Source: Thereva unica
Lineage: Eukaryota; Arthropoda; Insecta; Diptera; Therevidae
Assembly: GCA_949987705.1 (NCBI GenBank)
Contig: OX465281.1
Span: 154,990,380-155,054,379 of the forward strand
DNA length: 64,000 nt
Direction: 5' to 3'
Made by a program: the position numbers and the translations under genes. How positions within the stretch are numbered: position 1 is the first letter of the stretch; each line of letters opens with the position of its first letter. Positions 11,201 through 20,581 of the stretch are shown here, piece after piece. The notes under the pieces were generated by a model, which had not been told where the DNA came from, did not search any database, and saw nothing but the letters and a program-made list of their open reading frames with translations.

Positions 11201-11526
11201 TACGGGAGGGTGACATAGCTTTTCTACCATTGACGGACAAAATGCAGATGCTTCGTGAGCGGATTGCTGTTAATTTAGCCGCCGCACACATCAGACATAA
11301 AACCCAATACAACTTGCGGTGTCGTGTGGGCAGTTTTCGTCCCGAAGATGAGGTCTACCGGAGAACTTTCTGGGTGAGTAACCGAGCGGGTCGTTTTAGT
11401 GCCAAATTGGCACCCCGGTTTCTGAAAGCTCGGATACGTAAAAAAATTGGAACCAGCTTGTACGAGCTGGAGGATTTGGGAGGTAAGAGCATAGGGGTAT
11501 ATCACGCCAAAGACCTACGTCGTTGA
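8131..11526 (+). CDS. pol: Element B pol polyprotein (protease, reverse transcriptase, RNase H, integrase)
   Basis: The frame is open from upstream of 8131 to 11526 (1131 codons from the first ATG). Expression probably starts by -1 frameshift at 8191, since that ATG lies inside gag. Numbering from the ATG: protease LLDSGA with catalytic Asp near residue 150; reverse transcriptase with SLDLKDAF and YLDD at 444-447; RNase H with CDAS at 591-594; integrase HHCC zinc finger from about His797 to Cys827 onward; catalytic Asp near 860 (YVDFLG), Asp near 920 (FSDNG) and Glu near 955 (ASERVN). All catalytic residues I looked for are present and there is no internal stop. No env follows. The products would copy genomic RNA to cDNA and integrate it. 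Confidence 0.93.
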   Translation: MLQVWQARSRHTSVSYLSGKPERGCETVRESAPELSSPVFPTHSLYTPDMTTISDFTSTDALPVFPSEEVKLSFLSRWKRYISTRARIFSEPPFVDSLISKHTPPQIRVRAKEKRQCLQKNVSAFISDSSDPRLFTKVLLANEEVVGLLDSGATVSCLGRDAEAFLANHPEVTVYTLHSVVHTADGAPQRLCGYIRVPISFGGRTRDITIYVVPSLSQRLYLGMDFWNLFGLAPQIVGEINAPSVSAKMHDLTSTQCERLERIKARFPSFDVFGLGKTNLEEHIIDTGDSVPIKQRHYPVSPAVQQLMYGELDRMLSLGVIEPSNSPWNSPVVLVRKPGKVRLCLDSRKVNSVTIKDAYPLPHIDGLLGRLQDTKFITSLDLKDAFWQIPLEKKSRERTAFTVPGRPLYQFTVMPFGLCNAPQRMCRLMDKAIPGHLRENVFVYLDDLLIVSPDFDSHLKLLDEVASCLRRAGLTINLTKSKFCVTEVKYLGFIIGDGTLKTDPNKVTAIMDFPTPKSHKQTRRFLGMTGWYQRFIPNYASVASPITDCLKSKSFSWNDEAQQSFETLKKLMTEAPLLVTPDFSKPFYIQCDASRTGVGSVLFQKDMDGGEHPIAYMSKKLNGAQRNYTITELECYAAVLSIKKFRAYVEGQTFTVITDHASLKWLMSQKELNGRLARWSLKLQGFDFTIEHRKGTHNVVPDALSRMDCVDELSLCFDVDLNAPSFKSREYLRLGDSLRQASPQLPDLRVEDGYVFKRTSPRTGNPIVDDLTWKLWIPMELTASLVDSYHSPPQASHGGVGKTLARLRCKYFWPGMAKQVREFIAKCEVCKTTKAPSSVLRPPMGNPMDASRAFQFLYVDFLGPYPRSKKGHTAVFVVLDAFTKFVFLHPVSAETTAVSVKFLEQTIFHTFGVPETVFSDNGRQFTSKEFAKLLTDYGVQHVRTAVYSPHPNASERVNRSILTAIRAYLKEDHREWDRHLSSIECALRSTHHEAIGMSPYQALFGSHMILHGSAYPVLKKLNVLREGDIAFLPLTDKMQMLRERIAVNLAAAHIRHKTQYNLRCRVGSFRPEDEVYRRTFWVSNRAGRFSAKLAPRFLKARIRKKIGTSLYELEDLGGKSIGVYHAKDLRR
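8185..8191 (+). promoter_or_regulatory. Predicted -1 frameshift site GGGAAAC (gag to pol)
   Basis: In the gag frame the heptamer reads G GGA AAC, the canonical X XXY YYZ arrangement. A -1 slip moves the ribosome exactly into the open pol frame (next codon CCG at 8191). Nine bases downstream a stem can form between 8201-8208 and 8238-8244 (GCGAG with CTCGC plus GG/CC, one bulged T). An alternative hairpin CGAGC-TAA-GCTCG lies at 8229-8241. The heptamer is a known type in retroviruses. Its use here is inference. Confidence 0.72.
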
Positions 11527-12030
11527 TTTCCTCAAGGTTCCATCTTCATTTTTTTTATTTTCGGTCAGTCTGAAGAAGGTCTCTCGGCGAACTGGGTGTC
11601 TGTCGTTTCACCGGGATGAGTCGAAGGCAATATGGCATTGCTGGAGGTTGTGCCGATGGAGCGAAAGCACCCTGGGTTTGTGTGAGAATGTTTGTCGACG
11701 TATAGATATCAGTAGGGGGACAATGTGGTATTGTCTTCCGCCTGATATTTGTACCTTCAGATATTCCTCCGGGAGGTTTTTCAGGCTGATCATCCCGAAA
11801 ATACGGTTGTGACCGTACGTCCAACTTATCCTTTTTCACTCCGTATGGAGACGACTCTGGTGAGAACCCGAACAGCCCGGCACCTCAGTCTGGAGAGCAT
11901 GAGCCTCTTAATCTCAGGGGATGAGTCGAGACCCACGTTGATCTTACCCGAAGCTCACTACAGAGAAAAAACTGTCCGTTTTTTTCGGCTCCTCACTGCC
12001 TCGCGAGTCGGCCTCGTGGACCCGAGGGTA
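11527..12030 (+). other. 3' untranslated region of element B
   Basis: About 500 bp lie between the pol stop and the 3' LTR. They hold the tRNA-Lys-like segment (11875-11940). The sequence just before the LTR (ACCCGAGGGTA) is only weakly purine-rich, so the polypurine tract is not obvious. An open frame from 11749 crosses into the LTR and is not considered coding. Confidence 0.6.
11875..11940 (+). other. tRNA-Lys(CUU)-like segment inside element B
   Basis: Starting GCCCGG, the segment contains AGAGCATGAG, one changed base, then CTCTTAATCTCAGGG, which matches the D-arm/anticodon-arm core of insect tRNA-Lys(CUU) as I know it. The anticodon CTT is kept and the last anticodon-stem pair is broken. 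A degraded T-arm resemblance (GAGTCGAGACCCACGTTG) follows. The 3' acceptor strand is not conserved, so a working tRNA is unlikely. The element's primer site also matches tRNA-Lys, making chance resemblance improbable. Confidence 0.75.
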
Positions 12031-13948
12031 TGTAACGGTCAGTTTTGCCTAAATATCTACTTGACTAAAAATTACTGTGGGGAAGAAAATCGAGTAGTTG
12101 GTTGGGAACAAAAAGGTAGGCGGGGAGAAATGAAAAAAACAGAAAAATGGGGATTCGAATTTTTGACGTAGGGATTTTTGGTCCGGAAAAAGTTTTCGGA
12201 AAAATTGAAATTTAGCTGGGAGAAAAAAAAATGAAATTCAAAAAAAGAAATTTTTTTTTACATTCAAGGAAATAAAAAACTTGGAATTTTGAATTGTTTA
12301 TACTGGATACCCATGAAGCAAAGTCGCGTACTAAAAATAATGAGGATTTAGCACGGGAATCTTAAAGAAGAAGAGGGCCATACGTGGTGATAAGGATACT
12401 GCGGAGAAAATTTTAAGGAATCGAATTGTACAGAACAATTTATGTGTATACTAGTGTTCGTCAGATGATGCGTCGCATCAACCTTGCACCGAAGCAATAT
12501 AAGGACGACTTGTTAAACTTCTGTTAATTGAGGATGCTGTAGAAGTGTATAGTGAGCAAGATTTAGTGTTAGCAAGCTTTTGCCAATCAAATAAGAAGTT
12601 ACGTCTTCAGTATCTGCAAGGGCAGAAAATTTGTCTAGTGAAACCCTCAGCGAGGAAGGTTCATCAATGATTTTGGACCTGGCAACCTATTCGAAGTATA
12701 TTTAAAACCATATTTATTGGAAGCGTACAGACCTGGGCGATAGTTTCATCGTTCGTGGAGCGGTGTGTGTCACCGAATTTAAAGTTGTGGTTACTGATCC
12801 TGAACCTTATTGCCTCATATCTCCAGATATAGTTAATTTATGTGATGGTGATACAATTAAACGAAGAAGAGGAATCGCTAAATGTGTTGGGGTATTTCTT
12901 TTCGTATATATTTGAATGTCTAAATTCTTTTCTACACATATACACTTGCATGTTGCGTTTACAGACATTAGATATTGACTTCATTTTATCACCACTAAAA
13001 TAATTTTTTTTGATTATCACATATTTAAATAACACTCTCAATAACAAGAAAGTAACTAATAGAAGTACAAATAATCTTTACAAAGGAAGACAAAATAATT
13101 TAATGTTTTTACTTAAAAGTTGTGAATTTATCATACATTTTGTTTAATGGTAGTAGTAGTAACGTTATAATCTTATTTATAATTATTTGTGAATTTGTTT
13201 TGCTCCTTGTCGGAACTAGTTTATTCTTTGTTGTTTTCTGTTCTCCATGTAAGAGAACCTGTTGTTTGTGATAACGGTTGTAAAAAAACGACGAGTACTG
13301 GCGCCAATACCACGCGTTTTTCTTTTTCTTCAGTTCTTCTTACAGATATACCCATGATAATTTAATTGTATATTAACTTTTTTTTAATTTGAGCGTTGGA
13401 ATTCGAGATCTGACAAGGATCCGCGATTGTTGTCTTGAAATAGTGACGTGTCAGTTATCCATTGTATTGTTTGGTTGTGTTAACTGTTTTCCTGCAATAA
13501 ACAGGCATATTAAATGATTGTAACGAAAATGTCTGTGTATTAGATTTTTTCTTTGTGGAATGGTTGGGGCGGATTTCTTTTCTTTTTCAGGGTTCTTAAA
13601 TAGTGCATTCTCCTGAAGCTGATAGTATTCTATACTAATAGCTGTCAGGGGAACGAACTGCCATGACGAGGCACAGGCGATGACCGGAGAATGATGGAGG
13701 CGGGATTCAAAGTTGCCTAGGCACAGGTAAGTGGTGAACCAACCGCGGTAAGCCCCGGCCACACACCCCACGACCCCTCCGGCGAGCTAGACAACTCCGT
13801 GTGGCCGGCGTAGGAGTTCCGGATTTTCTTTTTATTTCTTATGTATGGTGTTGGCTCCTTGGCCATGCTCTTCCGGGCTTGTGGCTAAGGGGGTAACACC
13901 TCGCATAAGTGGCGCCCACTATTTAGATCGCGCCATTATGCGGTTACA
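12031..13948 (+). repeat. 3' LTR of element B
   Basis: This is the same length as the 5' LTR (1918 bp), with one visible substitution (G12387 for A4184). GTAT follows at 13949-13952 and element A resumes. Confidence 0.92.
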
Positions 13949-13952
13949 GTAT

Positions 13953-14516
13953 GACATAAAAAGAATAGTTTTATTTATAGTAGTAATTATATTGACATTA
14001 GTAATAGGTACAGCACTAATCACAAGTATAATATCAGAAATAAAAAAAATAATAGCATATGTATAATAAAGAGCCCCTGGAAAATTGGCGATATTTCAAC
14101 TAAGTAAATAAATGAATAAATAAATAAATAATTGAAAATTTTTTTTTTATATAAAATTTTTAAGTAAACAAGTAAAGTATTTTGTTGACAAATTTTTTTT
14201 TCTGTGTTTGAACTTCCTGAATTGCATTCTCCAAAATGGACACACAGAATAGTAAACCCAAATAAAATACTGGGGAAATCGTAAATAATTTAAAAATAGA
14301 AGAAACAGTTACAGTCGAGAACAAGGAAATAATAATACTGCTAATCATAAGATTAATAATCAAAATAGCACAAATAATTTACAAAGTTTATATAAATCAC
14401 AGACGAGGACTCCGCAAAAGATACTTAAACACCCCAGTCCAAGTAAATGTCTGAGCTAAAATATCTCGTGCCTTTTTCCCAAATTTTAAACTAAGGAGAA
14501 ACTCTGAAAATATTAC
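13953..14516 (+). other. Leader of element A (continued), left arm
   Basis: The first part encodes the body of a small membrane-type ORF (KRIVLFIVVIILTLVIG) whose ATG is left of element B. The rest is AT-rich with (AAAT)n-like runs and no recognisable product. The inverted copy lies at 18280-18840. Confidence 0.6.
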
Positions 14517-15495
14517 ATGGAAAGACTTGCAGAAATAAAGGAAGAGCTGCAAAATATATTAGAAAATTTCAAAAAGAGCCCGAATCGACCGTATACCAGC
14601 GGGACATTAGCAAAGAAGGAACAACAGGTGCACGAACTCGAACGTAGAAGCAAAAGAAAAGACAGGAAGAATAGCCAAGGCGGAAAACATAGAGGAAATA
14701 AGGAATAAGTACACTGAAATAAAGAAAGCTGTTATAGCCATAAACGAACGGATAGAAATCCAAAGAAAACTAGTAACCATGTCGTTCGATATAAAAACAG
14801 CCACATCCTTACTCCGTACCTATGACGGCAAGGAGGAGGAGACAGAATCATTCATAGAGTCGATGGAACTGTTGGATGAGCTAACACCAGCAGAGCAGAA
14901 AGGCATTATGATAAAATTAATAAAAACTCGAATCACAGGAAAGGCCAAAAGCATAATATCAAACGACTTAACAACAGTAGTCCAGATAAAAGAAAAGCTG
15001 CAACAAAAATTTACAGTCAAATTATCATCCGACGCAATCTTAGCTCAATTACGAAACTGTTAACAAGGGAGCAGGAAGCTAACAGACTACTCTAAACAAG
15101 TTGAAGACCTCTCATCCCTGTTAAAACGTGTTTTTATATCCGAAAAAGTAGCGACGAATGATACAGCCGAAAAATTGGCCGAAAAATTTTCAATACAAAC
15201 GTTCATAAATAATATTGAAAACGCAGAAACATCGCTCATACTAAAGGCAACAAATTTAGCATCATTAAAAGAAGTGGTAACAACGGCAGTCGCAGTAGAT
15301 AAGCCACCTACAAACAGGATACTATATTACAATAAAAAACAGACCAATAGATTCAGAAATAGTTTCAACGGGCAGACACCCACAAATAACTTTAGAAATT
15401 GGTCAGGGAGAAACTCCAGGTTCCAACAAAATGGATATAGACAGGCGAACTATTTTAGAAATAACAGTAACAACAAGAATAATAAATTACAATAG
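14517..15495 (+). pseudogene. Element A gag, left-arm copy
   Basis: Three gag-like stretches lie in different frames: 14517-14708 (charged, helical), 14779-15063 (starting MSFDIKTATSLLRTYDG, a retrotransposon capsid-like start) and 15175-15495 (starting MAEKFSIQTFINNIE, ending in an Asn/Arg-rich tail). A TAA at 15061-15063 separates the last two. The inverted copies at 18088-18279, 17733-18017 and 17301-17621 have the same breaks, so the lesions predate the inverted duplication. The Arg/Asn-rich C-terminus (RNSFNGQTPTNNFRNW) probably binds RNA in place of a zinc knuckle. Confidence 0.75.
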
Positions 15496-15843
15496 CACTA
15501 GAAGGGATAATAACAGGAATACATTCAGAAACAATCCTAGGACAAATCGAATTAATATAATAGAATCGGGGGAATTACAAAACCCCCAACCAGAAGAAAC
15601 AAACCATCCGCTTGGGGGAGAACGAGAACGAACTCTCAGAATATTCACAATAAGCATCGCTCACGCAAATTACGTAAAGGCATACGTAGATATGTGCGGA
15701 ACAACATGCACTTTCATCGTCGATACAGGAGCAGAAATCTCAATCTTTAAGAGATACAAAATACGTAAAGGACAATATTTCTATCTCAACAGAAAATGTA
15801 TAATACAGGGAATAACAGATACAAGAATACAGTCAATTGGTAC
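15431..15843 (+). pseudogene. Element A protease, interrupted by element D
   Basis: The frame contains CTFIVDTGAEISIF, the Asp-Thr-Gly active site of a retropepsin. Coding is cut at 15843 by the LTR of element D, where the duplication GTAC begins (15840-15843). The rest of the domain, ending DGILGLEP, resumes after 33363. The protease would cleave the element's polyproteins. Confidence 0.8.
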
Positions 15844-16323
15844 TGTTATGTAAAAATTTTGAGCCGCCCTTAAAATTATTCAATTTCCAATATAAATCTC
15901 CAAAACTAATTCTAAAGATCTAAAAACCTTGAACCAAGGAATGTTATGTACAAAAAAAAGTGCACGGGACCGGTAAACGACCCCGGTCGTTGACCCGGTG
16001 TAACCTGAAACGCCAAAGGAAATTGGCAACAAATATTTAGCGCAATTTGCCTTGCGAAATAACTTAAACGGAAGAAAAAAACTCGTAAGCAAATTGCGCC
16101 AGTTTCAGGCCACTCAAAGAAAAAACTGACGGATGCATTTTTCCGGCCGGTGACCTCAGCCTTGGGTCAAGCACCAGCAGATGACTTTTGCACCAAGGTT
16201 GAGGGCCCGGAGAAAAAGTGCAACCGGAGGATTCGAGAAACTGAGGATCGATCGAAGAGTCTAATTTTGTTCTTCACCGGCGGCGGGCGAGTCTCCAATC
16301 TTTGAGTGTTGTTTTAGCCACCA

Positions 16324-16326
<3 letters not shown>
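15844..16326 (+). repeat. 5' LTR head of element D (left arm of palindrome)
   Basis: It begins TGTTATGTAAAAATTTTG and matches the 3' LTR from 28293. It stops after CCACCATTC where an (AT)n tract begins, 63 bp short of the point where the inverted copy enters the same tract. It also lacks about 28 bp (near 16233-16250) present in the other copies. Confidence 0.85.

Positions 16327-16378
<52 letters not shown>
16327..16378. repeat. (AT)n tract at the centre of the large palindrome
   Basis: A pure TA dinucleotide run of about 52 bp separates the two arms of the inverted duplication. Confidence 0.95.
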
Positions 16379-16382
<4 letters not shown>

Positions 16383-16942
16383 GGGAATTTCTTTGTACCG
16401 TTTCGCGCAAAACTCTAGATTTTCTATTTTTTCGCCCGCCGCGAATGGTGGCTAAAACAACACTCAAAGATTGGAGACTCGCCCGCCGCCGGTGAAGAAC
16501 AAAATTAGACTCTTCGATCGATCACTCGATCGATCCTCAGTTTCTCCATACTTTATTTTAAAAATCCTCCGGTTGCACTTTTTCTCCGGGCCCTCAACCT
16601 TGGTGCAAAAGTCACCTGCTGGTGCTTGACCCAAGGCCGAGGTCACCGGCCGGAAAAATGCATCCGTCAGTTTTTTCTTTGAGTGGCCTGAAACTGGCGC
16701 AATTTGCTTACGAGTTTTTTTCTTCCGTTTAAGTTATTTCGCTAGGCAAATTGCGCTAAATATTTGTTGCCAATTTCCTTTGGCGTTTCAGGTTACACCG
16801 GGTCAACGACCGGGGTCGTTTACCGGTCCCGTGCACTTTTTTTTGTACATAACATTCCTTGGTTCAAGGTTTTTAGATCTTTAGAATTAGTTTTGGAGAT
16901 TTATATTGGAACTTGAATAATTTTGAGGGCGGCTCAAAATTT

Positions 16943-17365
16943 TTACATAACAGTACCAATTGACTGTATTCTTGTATCTGTTATTCCCTGTATTATACAT
17001 TTTCTGTTGAGATAGAAATATTGTCCTTTACTTATTTTGTATCTCTTAAAGATTGAGATTTCTGCTCCTGTATCGACGATGAAAGTGCATGTTGTTCCGC
17101 ACATATCTACGTATGCCTTTACGTAATTTGCGTGAGCGATGCTTATTGTGAATATTCTGAGAGTTCGTTCTCGTTCTCCCCCAAGCGGATGGTTTGTTTC
17201 TTCTGGTTGGGGGTTTTGTAATTCCCCCGATTCTATTATAATAATTCGATTTGTCCTAGGATTGTTTCTGAATGTATTCCTGTTATTATCCCTTCTAGTG
17301 CTATTGTAATTTATTATTCTTGTTGATACTGTTATTTCTAAAATAGTTCGCCTGTCTATATCCAT
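16943..17365 (-). pseudogene. Element A protease, inverted copy
   Basis: This copy carries the same IVDTGAEISIF active-site stretch as the left arm, with three residue differences across 140 codons. The frame runs into the inverted D LTR at 16952 and stops there, confirming that D was already inserted when the inverted copy was made. Confidence 0.8.
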
Positions 17366-18279
17366 TTTGTTGGAACCTGGAGTTTCTCCCTGACCAATTT
17401 CTAAAGTTATTTGTGGGTGTCTGCCCGTTGAAACTATTTCTGAATCTATTGGTCTGTTTTTTATTGTAATATAGTATCCTGTTTGTAGGTGGCTTATCTA
17501 CTGCGACTGCCGTTGTTACCACTTCTTTTAATGATGCTAAATTTGTTGCCTTTAGTATGAGCGATGTTTCTGCGTTTTCAATATTATTTATGAACGTTTG
17601 TATTGAAAATTTTTCGGCCAATTTTTCGGCTGTATCATTCGTCGCTACTTTTTCGGATATAAAAACACGTTTTAACAGGGATGAGAGGTCTTCAACTTGT
17701 TTAGAGTAGTCTATTAGCTTCCTGCTCCCCTGTTAACAGTTTCGTAATTGAGCTAAGATTGCGTCGGATGATAATTTGACTGTAAATTTTTGTTGCAGCT
17801 TTTCTTTTATCTGGACTACTGTTGTTAAGTCGTTTGATATTATGCTTTTGGCCTTTCCTGTGATTCGAGTTTTTATTAATTTTATCATAATGCCTTTCTG
17901 CTCTGCTGGTGTTAGCTCATCCAACAGTTCCATCGACTCTATGAATGATTCTGTCTCCTCCTCCTTGCCGTCATAGGTACGGAGTAAGGATGTGGCTGTT
18001 TTTATATCGAACGACATGGTTACTAGTTTTCTTTGGATTTCTATCCGTTCGTTTATGGCTATAACAGCTTTCTTTATTTCCGTGTACTTATTCCTTATTT
18101 CCTCTATGTTTTCCGCCTTGGCTATTCTTCCTGTCTTTTCTTTTGCTTCTACGTTCGAGTTCGTGCACCTGTTGTTCCTTCTTTGCTAATGTCCCGCTGG
18201 TATACGGTCGATTCGGGCTCTTTTTGAAATTTTCTAATATATTTTGCAGCTCTTCCTTTATTTCTGCAAGTCTTTCCAT
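17301..18279 (-). pseudogene. Element A gag frames, inverted copy
   Basis: Frames at 18088-18279, 17733-18017 and 17301-17621 repeat the three left-arm gag pieces, with one residue change in the last. The shared internal breaks show that the gag was already divided into these frames before duplication. Confidence 0.8.
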
Positions 18280-18743
18280 GTAATATTTTCAGAGTTTCTC
18301 CTTAGTTTAAAATTTGGGAAAATGGCACGAGATATTTTAGCTCAGACATTTACTTGGACTGGGGTGTTTAAGTATCTTTTGCGGAGTCCTCGTCTGTGAT
18401 TTATATAAACTTTGTAAATTATTTGTGCTATTTTGATTATTAATCTTATGATTAGCAGTATTATTATTTCCTTGTTCTCGACTGTAACTGTTTCTTCTAT
18501 TTTTAAATTATTTACGATTTCCCCAGTATTTTATTTGGGTTTACTATTCTGTGTGTCCATTTTGGAGAATGCAATTCAGGAAGTTCAAACACAGAAAAAA
18601 AAATTTGTCAACAAAATACTTTACTTGTTTACTTAAAAATTTTATATAAAAAAAAAAATTTCAATTATTTATTTATTTATTCATTTATTTACTTAGTTGA
18701 AATATCGCCAATTTTCCAGGGGCTCTTTATTATACATATGCTA

Positions 18744-18854
18744 TTATTTTTTTATTTCTGATATTATACTTGTGATTAGTGCTGTACCTATTACTAATGT
18801 CAATATAATTACTACTATAAATAAAACTATTCTTTTTATGTCATACGCCTGCAT
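18744..18854 (-). CDS. Small membrane-type ORF in the leader of element A (36 residues)
   Basis: The frame starts MQAYDIKRIV and contains one strongly hydrophobic segment (IVLFIVVIILTLVIG, about residues 9-23) followed by a short polar tail ending EIKK. In the left arm one extra A in an A-run extends the frame to 41 codons, and element B splits it after the third codon. No homologue is recognised. It may be an incidental AT-rich frame, so confidence that it is a gene is low. Confidence 0.3.
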   Translation of the reverse strand: MQAYDIKRIVLFIVVIILTLVIGTALITSIISEIKK

Positions 18855-19006
18855 TATTTATTATTTTATTGTATTTATTTATTTATTTTATCATTTACTT
18901 ATACATATGTATATTGTTATTATTATTGTATAATATTATTATATATTGTTTTTTTAAATCCGGGCGCGTATTTCCCTATGTGCCGTAATGTTTCCTCGTC
19001 TGTCAT

Positions 19007-19414
19007 CTAGTGTTTTATCTTTTTTGCCCTGTTGTGTTCCTTTTTGGCTTGTGCCAGTAACTGCTGATACTTATTCTTTTCCTCCTGGGTGCTTGCTATC
19101 TCCAGTAGTATGTATTTTCCAACCTCTCTGCCTAGCCTGGCGCGTGCTCCTCCTCTTGTCTTCCTTTTTCCTTCTTTTTGTGTCCTCCTGTTCTCCAGTC
19201 GCTTTCTGTATTCTTCGATCGTTAACCTACGGGGGCCTGCTGTTTTTTCAGTTGAAGATGTTGTGGTTGACGGCTGTAGTGTCGGCTTCTGAAGTATTGG
19301 CTGGTTTGTTTTGTATAGCGTCAATCCCTCGATGTTCCTTTCCGGGATGTTTTTCTCTAATGTTGTAAATATTCTCTGGAACGCAGCTTCAATCTCAGTT
19401 GTCACGGTCGCCAT
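19007..19414 (-). CDS. Element A leader ORF, intact inverted copy (135 residues)
   Basis: This is the uninterrupted version of the frame broken at 3259-3665. It starts MATVTTEIEAAFQRIF, with the ATG straddling LTR and primer site. Residues 1-30 look helical and residues 40-60 are Ser/Thr/Gln-rich. Residues 65-135 are highly charged (RKRLENRRTQKEGKRKTRGG, then a Lys/Glu/Gln heptad-like stretch) and likely coiled. It may be an N-terminal gag-like or RNA-binding leader product. No named family is recognised. Confidence 0.5.
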   Translation of the reverse strand: MATVTTEIEAAFQRIFTTLEKNIPERNIEGLTLYKTNQPILQKPTLQPSTTTSSTEKTAGPRRLTIEEYRKRLENRRTQKEGKRKTRGGARARLGREVGKYILLEIASTQEEKNKYQQLLAQAKKEHNRAKKIKH

Positions 19415-19820
19415 GTAGTAGTCCCTCGATTCTTCGACGCTGGATAGAGGACTAGCAACAATGCTTAGCTGCTGGGGAGAGTAGCGAGGTTCGCTTTGCT
19501 TTGTATTGTGGTGGAGTAGCTTAAAAGCACGACTCCGTAAGGAATAATACTGTGTCTGATTGTTGGTTGAGTGTCGAGTGTCTTTATTGTAAAATTCTTA
19601 CTCTATTTATACAAAAATTAATTACAAGTAATCTACAAATAAAAATATATTTCCGCGTCTCAAACACCTGTCCATTTAATTTCATGACCCATATAATGCG
19701 CATTTTGTGTGTGCATGCATTCTCTTTGGACGGTATTGATTTGAGGTGCGTTCTTATTATGTAATTTATTTTGCTTACTTATATGACTGCATATTTACAT
19801 ATTTTTGAGGCATATGATTA

Positions 19821-20093
<273 letters not shown>

Positions 20094-20168
<75 letters not shown>
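20094..20168. repeat. (TA)n tract joining A LTR fragment back to D LTR
   Basis: About 75 bp of TA repeat. The D LTR resumes at 20169 with CCTAATATAT, the sequence that follows the natural AT-rich patch of the 3' LTR at about 29410-29420. Confidence 0.95.
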
Positions 20169-20170
<2 letters not shown>

Positions 20171-20581
20171 TAATATATATAATATTAAATAGTGAAAATA
20201 GTACCTGACATGACAAAAAGGGTGTGCGCGCGTTGTTGTGCTTCCAAATCTTTGTTAAATGCCCTAGAATAAAATAGTATACGTATATATAAATAAGTTC
20301 AACAACGTTACGATAAAAAAAAAGTGTTTACGGATAAAGGTTCATAATAACAAATTAATATTGTATTGTATAAAAATACTTCGTTAAATTTAGAAAGAAT
20401 GTTATTTTCATAGACTTAAAGGAAAAGTGTTTATATAGTTACCTGACAAAGTAACTACGAGTTTTATATGTGACCAAACAATCTAGTGCCTTAAGTATTT
20501 TGTGTAAAAAATAATACGTTTATAAAAATAAAACAAAAACCATCAGCTGAGGTAATAAGCCCAATTATGTAGATACGTTTA
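20169..20581 (+). repeat. 5' LTR middle of element D, truncated
   Basis: It matches the 3' LTR (29418-29794, then 33048-33110), including an uninterrupted version of the Helitron target site at 20509-20520. About 29 bp near 20205 are missing. The match ends at GATACGTTTA (20572-20581). The last 245 bp of the LTR, the primer site and the gag start are absent. Confidence 0.85.

Larger units (their letters stand above)
3828..13948 (+). mobile_element. Element B: intact Osvaldo/Ulysses-like Ty3 LTR retrotransposon
   Basis: The element is 10,121 bp, begins TGTAACGG and ends GGTTACA. It is flanked by the 4-bp duplication GTAT (3824-3827 and 13949-13952). The inverted copy of A at about 18837-18860 reads straight through the site with a single GTAT, so it is a natural empty site. 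Both LTRs are 1918 bp and I saw one difference between them (A4184 versus G12387). Gag and pol are uninterrupted. The tRNA-Lys primer site, very long LTRs and lack of env fit the Osvaldo/Ulysses group (inference from motifs). It is the youngest large insertion here and could be functional. Confidence 0.92.

Noticed and set aside
11875..11940. A functional tRNA-Lys gene
   Set aside because: The acceptor stem cannot close, and the D-arm and T-arm and one anticodon-stem pair are degraded. It is annotated only as tRNA-like.
11749..12171. 140-codon frame across the 3' UTR/LTR boundary of element B
   Set aside because: It runs from UTR into the LTR, has no recognisable domain, and the LTR part in the 5' copy has no such start.
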